A stretch of 64,000 nt of DNA, from NCBI RefSeq assembly GCF_020166515.1, contig NZ_JAINZT010000006.1, forward strand, positions 248,001-312,000, read 5' to 3'. Every line of letters begins with the position of its first letter. Positions within the stretch are counted from its first letter, which is position 1. Positions 60,278 to 64,000 of the stretch are shown piece by piece. Made by a program: the position numbers and the translations under genes. Under the pieces are notes generated by a model. It was not told where the DNA came from. It ran no database searches and saw only the letters and a list, made by a program, of their open reading frames with translations. Source of the DNA: Robertkochia flava (GTDB taxonomy: Bacteria; Bacteroidota; Bacteroidia; Flavobacteriales; Flavobacteriaceae).

Positions 60278-60904
60278 TTATCCCAGGATCAGGTCTGCAT
60301 CACCCTTACCCTGCCTGATCACCTCCGGTACTGCCCCGGAAAGATCGATCACCGTGGTTGGAATATTATCGCCATACCCCCCATCGATAACCACATCCAC
60401 CAGTTTTTCCCATTTCTCCCTGATCAGTTCCGGATCGGTGGTATACTCTATCACTTCATCCTCGTCGTAAATTGAAGTGGAAACAATAGGATTCCCTAAC
60501 TGTTCCACCAACAAACGGGCAATACTATTATCGGGCACCCTGATCCCTACGGTCTTTCTTTTCTTGAAGACCTTGGGCAGGTTATTATTACCCGGAAGAA
60601 TAAATGTAAAAGGCCCGGGAAGGGCTTTTTTAAGGATCTTAAAGGTTGGGGTGTCGATCTGTCGCACATAGTCCGACAGGTTGCTCAGATCTGCGCAGAT
60701 AAAGGAGAAATTTGCCTTTTCAAGCTTTACACCACGAATACGGGCAATCTGCTCCAGGGCACGTGTATTGGTAATATCGCATCCCAGTCCGTAGACCGAA
60801 TCCGTCGGATAGATCACAAGGCCACCATCCCGTAAGATATCCACTACCTTTTTGATAGCACGCGGATCCGGATTCTCCTCGTAAATTCGAATTAACTGGG
60901 CCAT
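60278..60904 (-). CDS. Sua5/YciO/YrdC family L-threonylcarbamoyladenylate synthase
   Basis: A 208-residue protein with the family motifs GGLVIYPTDSVYGLGCD, LPGPFTFIL, VGIRVPDNSIARLLVEQL and TTVIDLSG. The order and details (ARIRGVKLEKANFSFICADL and VSTSIYDED) match E. coli YciO more than YrdC/TsaC. It may make threonylcarbamoyl-AMP from threonine, bicarbonate and ATP for t6A, a pathway also represented here by tsaE; E. coli YciO is not thought to do this efficiently, so the role is uncertain. It ends near the OmpA terminator and is upstream of nothing on its strand. Confidence 0.85.
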   Translation of the reverse strand: MAQLIRIYEENPDPRAIKKVVDILRDGGLVIYPTDSVYGLGCDITNTRALEQIARIRGVKLEKANFSFICADLSNLSDYVRQIDTPTFKILKKALPGPFTFILPGNNNLPKVFKKRKTVGIRVPDNSIARLLVEQLGNPIVSTSIYDEDEVIEYTTDPELIREKWEKLVDVVIDGGYGDNIPTTVIDLSGAVPEVIRQGKGDADLILG

Positions 60905-60972
60905 ATCGACGTCGCTTTATAAGAACAATAGTAAATGTTCCTATAAAGTTAACTTAATCTGGCGGAATATAA

Positions 60973-63309
60973 TTATTCGAGAATGGTCAATTTCGCAAAA
61001 CGAAGTAAAAGTTTCTTCACTCCCCCTGTTTCAAATTTGATCTCGGCTTTTTTGTCATTTCCGAATCCTTCCAGGCTAATAATCTCCCCTTTCCCGAATC
61101 TGCTATGCTCTACCCGCTTTCCCACTTCCAGCTCATTTATGAAATCTGAACTCGCGTTGTTCGCCTTTGGTACACCAAGATCGGGTTTGATCTTTCGCAA
61201 CTTCCTGAGTTTATCTTCAGAAGGTTTATGATGCGATGGCGGGGTTCCTGCAATGGGTTTTGTAGTGCGCAGCTTACTCTTATCCACAGGGCCAAAAATA
61301 TCATCATCCATCATGGGCTTATAGCGATACCCCGATGCCATCGGGGGAGTAAGATGCTCCAGGAACTCATCGTCTATTTCTTCTATAAACCTGCTGGGCT
61401 CGGCATCGATTAGTTTTCCCCAACGGTACCTGCTCACAGTATAAGTGAGATAGGCCTGCTTCTCTGCCCGGGTCAGGGCCACATAGAACAAGCGCCTTTC
61501 CTCCTCCAGTTCACTACGGGTGTTCATGCTCATGGCAGAAGGAAAGAGATCTTCTTCCATACCAACTATATAGACATAGGGAAACTCCAAACCTTTTGCC
61601 AAATGGATGGTCATAAGCGCAACCCGGTCGTCATCACCGGTATCCTGATCCAGGTCGGTTGCCAGGGCCACATCCTCTAAAAACTCACTGAGGTTTCCTG
61701 TGGCATCAGCCAGTTCCTTTTGCCCCTCAACAAAATCCTGTATCCCGTTTAACAGCTCCTCAACATTTTCCATCCGCTGTATTCCCTCCGGGGTACCATC
61801 CTTTTTGAACTCCTGTAAAATTCCGGTTTGTTTGGCTACCTGTTCAGCCAGTTGAAAGGCATCCACAGATTGGTTGGCGACCTGAAAGCTGCGGATCATC
61901 GTTACAAAATCTTCCAGTTTTCGCTTTGTGCCCCCGTGAATTTTAAGATCGATCTTATCGAGATTAGCCATAACCTCGAAAATGGATCTTTTGTAGTGAT
62001 TTGCAGCTACAGTAAGCTTCTCAACAGTAGTCTGGCCTATCCCTCTTGCCGGGAAGTTAATAACCCTTTTCAGCGCCTCTTCATCTTTAGGATTAATGAC
62101 CAGGCGAAGGTAAGACAGCACATCCTTGATCTCCTTACGCTGGTAGAAAGACAATCCTCCATAGATACGATAGGGAATATCCTTTCTCCTGAGGGCATCC
62201 TCAATAGCTCTTGACTGGGAATTGGTTCTGTACAACACTGCAAAATCCCCATAGGTCAGTTGCTTTTGCATGGCGTTTTCAAAAACGGATGACGCCACAA
62301 ACCTTCCTTCTTCAGCATCTGTATCCGAACGGTGCACTTTAATGAGATTCCCGTCATCATTGGCGGTCCAAACCACCTTATCCAACCGGCTCTTATTTTT
62401 TTCGATCACAGAATTTGCCGCCCTTACAATATTCCCGGTTGAGCGGTAATTCTGTTCCAGGCGATACATGGCTACGTTATCATAATCTTTTTGAAAGTTC
62501 AGGATGTTGTTGATGTTCGCACCCCGAAAAGCATAAATACTTTGGGCGTCGTCGCCTACCACACATATATTCTGGTACCTGTCGCTAAGCGCCTTCACTA
62601 TAAGGTATTGCGAATGATTGGTATCCTGGTACTCATCCACCAGGATATAGCGAAAACGATCCTGGTATTTAGCGAGCACCTCTGGAAACCTGGTCAGCAA
62701 TTCATTGGTTTTCAGTAAGAGGTCATCAAAATCCATGGCCCCCGCCTTAAAACACCTTTCGCAATATTCATTATAGATCTCTCCCATCCGTGGTCTTTTG
62801 GCCATGGCATCGGCCTCCATCAGATCCGGATTGTTGAAATATGCCTTTACGGTGATCAGACTGTTCTTAAAGGATGAGATCCTGCTTTGTACCTGCTTGT
62901 ACTTATACACATCTTTATCCAGACCCATCTCCTTGATAATAGCACTTATCAGGCGTTGAGAATCCTGGGTATCGTAAATGGTGAAATTATTGGGATACCC
63001 CAGCTTATCACCCTCGATCCTGAGGATCTTTGCGAAAACCGAGTGAAAGGTACCCATCCAAAGATTTTTGGCTTCACTACTTCCTACAATAGAGGCAATA
63101 CGCCCCTTCATCTCACGCGCTGCCTTGTTGGTAAAGGTAAGTGCCAGGATATTAAACGGATCTACCCCCTGATACATCAGGTAGGCAATACGATAAGTTA
63201 ACACCCGGGTTTTTCCGGATCCCGCGCCGGCAATTACCATTAATGCACCATCCTTATGTAAAACAGGCGCCCTTTGCGCATCATTCAGTTCAGCTATATA
63301 ATTCTCCAA
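60973..63309 (-). CDS. UvrD/PcrA-type ATP-dependent DNA helicase
   Basis: A 778-residue SF1A helicase: Walker A AGAGSGKT at residues 27-34, DEYQDTNHSQY, the QNYRSTGNI motif IV, MTIHLAKGLEFPYVYIVGMEEDLFP, and VALTRAEKQAYLTYTVSRYRWG. The C-terminus has the Tudor-like domain of PcrA/UvrD (VGKRVEHSRFGKGEIISL). It unwinds 3'-5' in repair and replication restart. The start codon is TTG at 63309: an in-frame TAG lies 4-6 bases upstream and the next Met is residue 24, inside the nucleotide-binding domain. Confidence 0.94.
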   Translation of the reverse strand: MENYIAELNDAQRAPVLHKDGALMVIAGAGSGKTRVLTYRIAYLMYQGVDPFNILALTFTNKAAREMKGRIASIVGSSEAKNLWMGTFHSVFAKILRIEGDKLGYPNNFTIYDTQDSQRLISAIIKEMGLDKDVYKYKQVQSRISSFKNSLITVKAYFNNPDLMEADAMAKRPRMGEIYNEYCERCFKAGAMDFDDLLLKTNELLTRFPEVLAKYQDRFRYILVDEYQDTNHSQYLIVKALSDRYQNICVVGDDAQSIYAFRGANINNILNFQKDYDNVAMYRLEQNYRSTGNIVRAANSVIEKNKSRLDKVVWTANDDGNLIKVHRSDTDAEEGRFVASSVFENAMQKQLTYGDFAVLYRTNSQSRAIEDALRRKDIPYRIYGGLSFYQRKEIKDVLSYLRLVINPKDEEALKRVINFPARGIGQTTVEKLTVAANHYKRSIFEVMANLDKIDLKIHGGTKRKLEDFVTMIRSFQVANQSVDAFQLAEQVAKQTGILQEFKKDGTPEGIQRMENVEELLNGIQDFVEGQKELADATGNLSEFLEDVALATDLDQDTGDDDRVALMTIHLAKGLEFPYVYIVGMEEDLFPSAMSMNTRSELEEERRLFYVALTRAEKQAYLTYTVSRYRWGKLIDAEPSRFIEEIDDEFLEHLTPPMASGYRYKPMMDDDIFGPVDKSKLRTTKPIAGTPPSHHKPSEDKLRKLRKIKPDLGVPKANNASSDFINELEVGKRVEHSRFGKGEIISLEGFGNDKKAEIKFETGGVKKLLLRFAKLTILE

Positions 63310-63490
63310 GACCTAACGCTTTAATTTTCTGAAATTTACATTCTCACATGTTCCCTGCAGGAATATCCGCATGGTACTCCTCACAAAAATTGCGACAATT
63401 TAACCAATACCTGCCTATTTCAGGCGATGTAATTTGATAATTTATAAACATCATGGATGATTATATTATATTAGCATTAAAACCAAAAAC

Positions 63491-64000
63491 ATGAATAAAA
63501 ACCTACTGCTTTTTTCCTTCCTCCTTCTATCTGGATTTTTCGGCACATACGCACAGCTTCAGACCAAAACAGGCCCCATGTCCAAAAATTTCGGGCCGGT
63601 CTACCCGGTTCCCGAAGCTAATTTCCGCACAGATAAAAGCGCGAAGTTCCATGCCGTTTTTGATGTCAGCAGAAAACCGGCTGATTCCTCCCGGGTAAAT
63701 CCCAGCTTAGAAACCGCAGCCCGTTACCTGAATCTACACCTGCAAAATGGATTTGAAAAGCAAAACCTGAAGGTGGCCATGGTGATTCATGGAAAAGCAG
63801 TAAAGGATCTACTGCTATCCGAATCTTACCAGCAGGAATTCGGCATCGATAATCCAAACCTGCCATTGGTGCGCACCCTGATCGAGGCAGGGGTAGAATT
63901 GGTGCTTTGCGGGCAGTCTTCTGCCTACCACGGAGTACAACTGTCCGAGACGATTCCGGGAACCCAAATGGCCCTCTCAGCAATGACCGCTTTGGTGCAA
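63491..64000 (+). CDS. DsrE/F-like family exported protein, 3' end outside window
   Basis: The frame starts at ATG 63491 and has no stop up to the window end (170 codons). A signal peptide MNKNLLLFSFLLLSGFFGTYA is followed by a mature part with FHAVFDVSRKP, LNLHLQNGFEKQNLKVAMVIHGKAV, and LIEAGVELVLCGQSSAYHGV. This fits the DsrE/YchN-like fold that binds or moves sulfur; the Cys of LVLCGQS is in the position where DsrE-like proteins carry theirs. Periplasmic versions occur in Bacteroidota. Its function is not known, and the C-terminus cannot be judged. Confidence 0.8.
   Translation, partial: MNKNLLLFSFLLLSGFFGTYAQLQTKTGPMSKNFGPVYPVPEANFRTDKSAKFHAVFDVSRKPADSSRVNPSLETAARYLNLHLQNGFEKQNLKVAMVIHGKAVKDLLLSESYQQEFGIDNPNLPLVRTLIEAGVELVLCGQSSAYHGVQLSETIPGTQMALSAMTALVQ

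Overview
The window looks like a chromosomal segment of a marine-type member of the Flavobacteriaceae (Bacteroidota). Evidence: flavobacterial gene order (efp-lpxA-lpxC/fabZ-lpxD-HD-porX, then tsaE, ald, DUF4258, proline dehydrogenase, aroB, arginine decarboxylase, agmatinase, DHS-like); a 287-residue RpoD-type sigma factor without region 1.1; the T9SS regulator PorX; a fused E1 alpha/beta oxoacid dehydrogenase; few Shine-Dalgarno sites; and several promoters of the Bacteroidota form TTTG-N17..22-TAnnTTTG. No tRNA, rRNA, IS element, prophage or CRISPR array was seen.

Layout. 1-12.0 kb: end of mutS2, a DCC thioredoxin-like protein, a VWA lipoprotein, a DEAD/DEAH helicase, FKBP isomerase, sigma factor, PBP1A, MscS-type channel, small exported/membrane proteins, aldehyde dehydrogenase. 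12.1-16.6 kb: a Gre-like factor, DUF2461, cysE-cysM, corA. 16.6-23.9 kb: a complete histidine operon on the minus strand (hisG-D-C-B-H-A-F-IE) preceded by a promoter, a His-rich leader peptide and an attenuator. 24.1-29.5 kb: a small gene broken by an in-frame stop, prohibitin-like protein, VWA membrane protein, fabG, sucD. 29.6-36.0 kb: NTF2-like protein, LpxD paralogue, efp, lpxA, lpxC-fabZ, lpxD, HD hydrolase. 36.1-42.6 kb: porX and tsaE with accessory DNA between and after them. 42.6-50.4 kb: ald, DUF4258, proline dehydrogenase, aroB, and a polyamine operon (arginine decarboxylase, agmatinase, DHS-like). 50.4-64 kb: DinB protein, a degenerate M1-peptidase/beta-barrel protein, fused E1, holA, HsdR_N protein, glycosyltransferase, OmpA lipoprotein, YciO/TsaC, UvrD-like helicase, and the start of a DsrE-like exported protein.

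The most unusual stretch is 37.6-42.6 kb. Between porX, tsaE and ald, which I expect to be adjacent in relatives, lie a phage-repressor-like HTH gene, two AT-rich multi-spanning membrane proteins that share an apparently unnamed four-helix unit with a (K/R)HWW motif (one single, one tandemly duplicated), and a tandem array of six almost identical 52-53-residue lipoprotein genes repeating every 206 bp. Synonymous differences between copies with an almost unchanged mature peptide suggest selection on the protein. Function is unknown.

Most of the rest is housekeeping: amino-acid synthesis (His, Cys, aromatic), lipid A and fatty-acid synthesis, peptidoglycan synthesis, TCA cycle, tRNA t6A modification (tsaE plus a YciO-type protein), DNA replication and repair. 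Starts were corrected where the longest ORF began inside a promoter or attenuator (MscS channel, E1 fusion, hisG, aroB).
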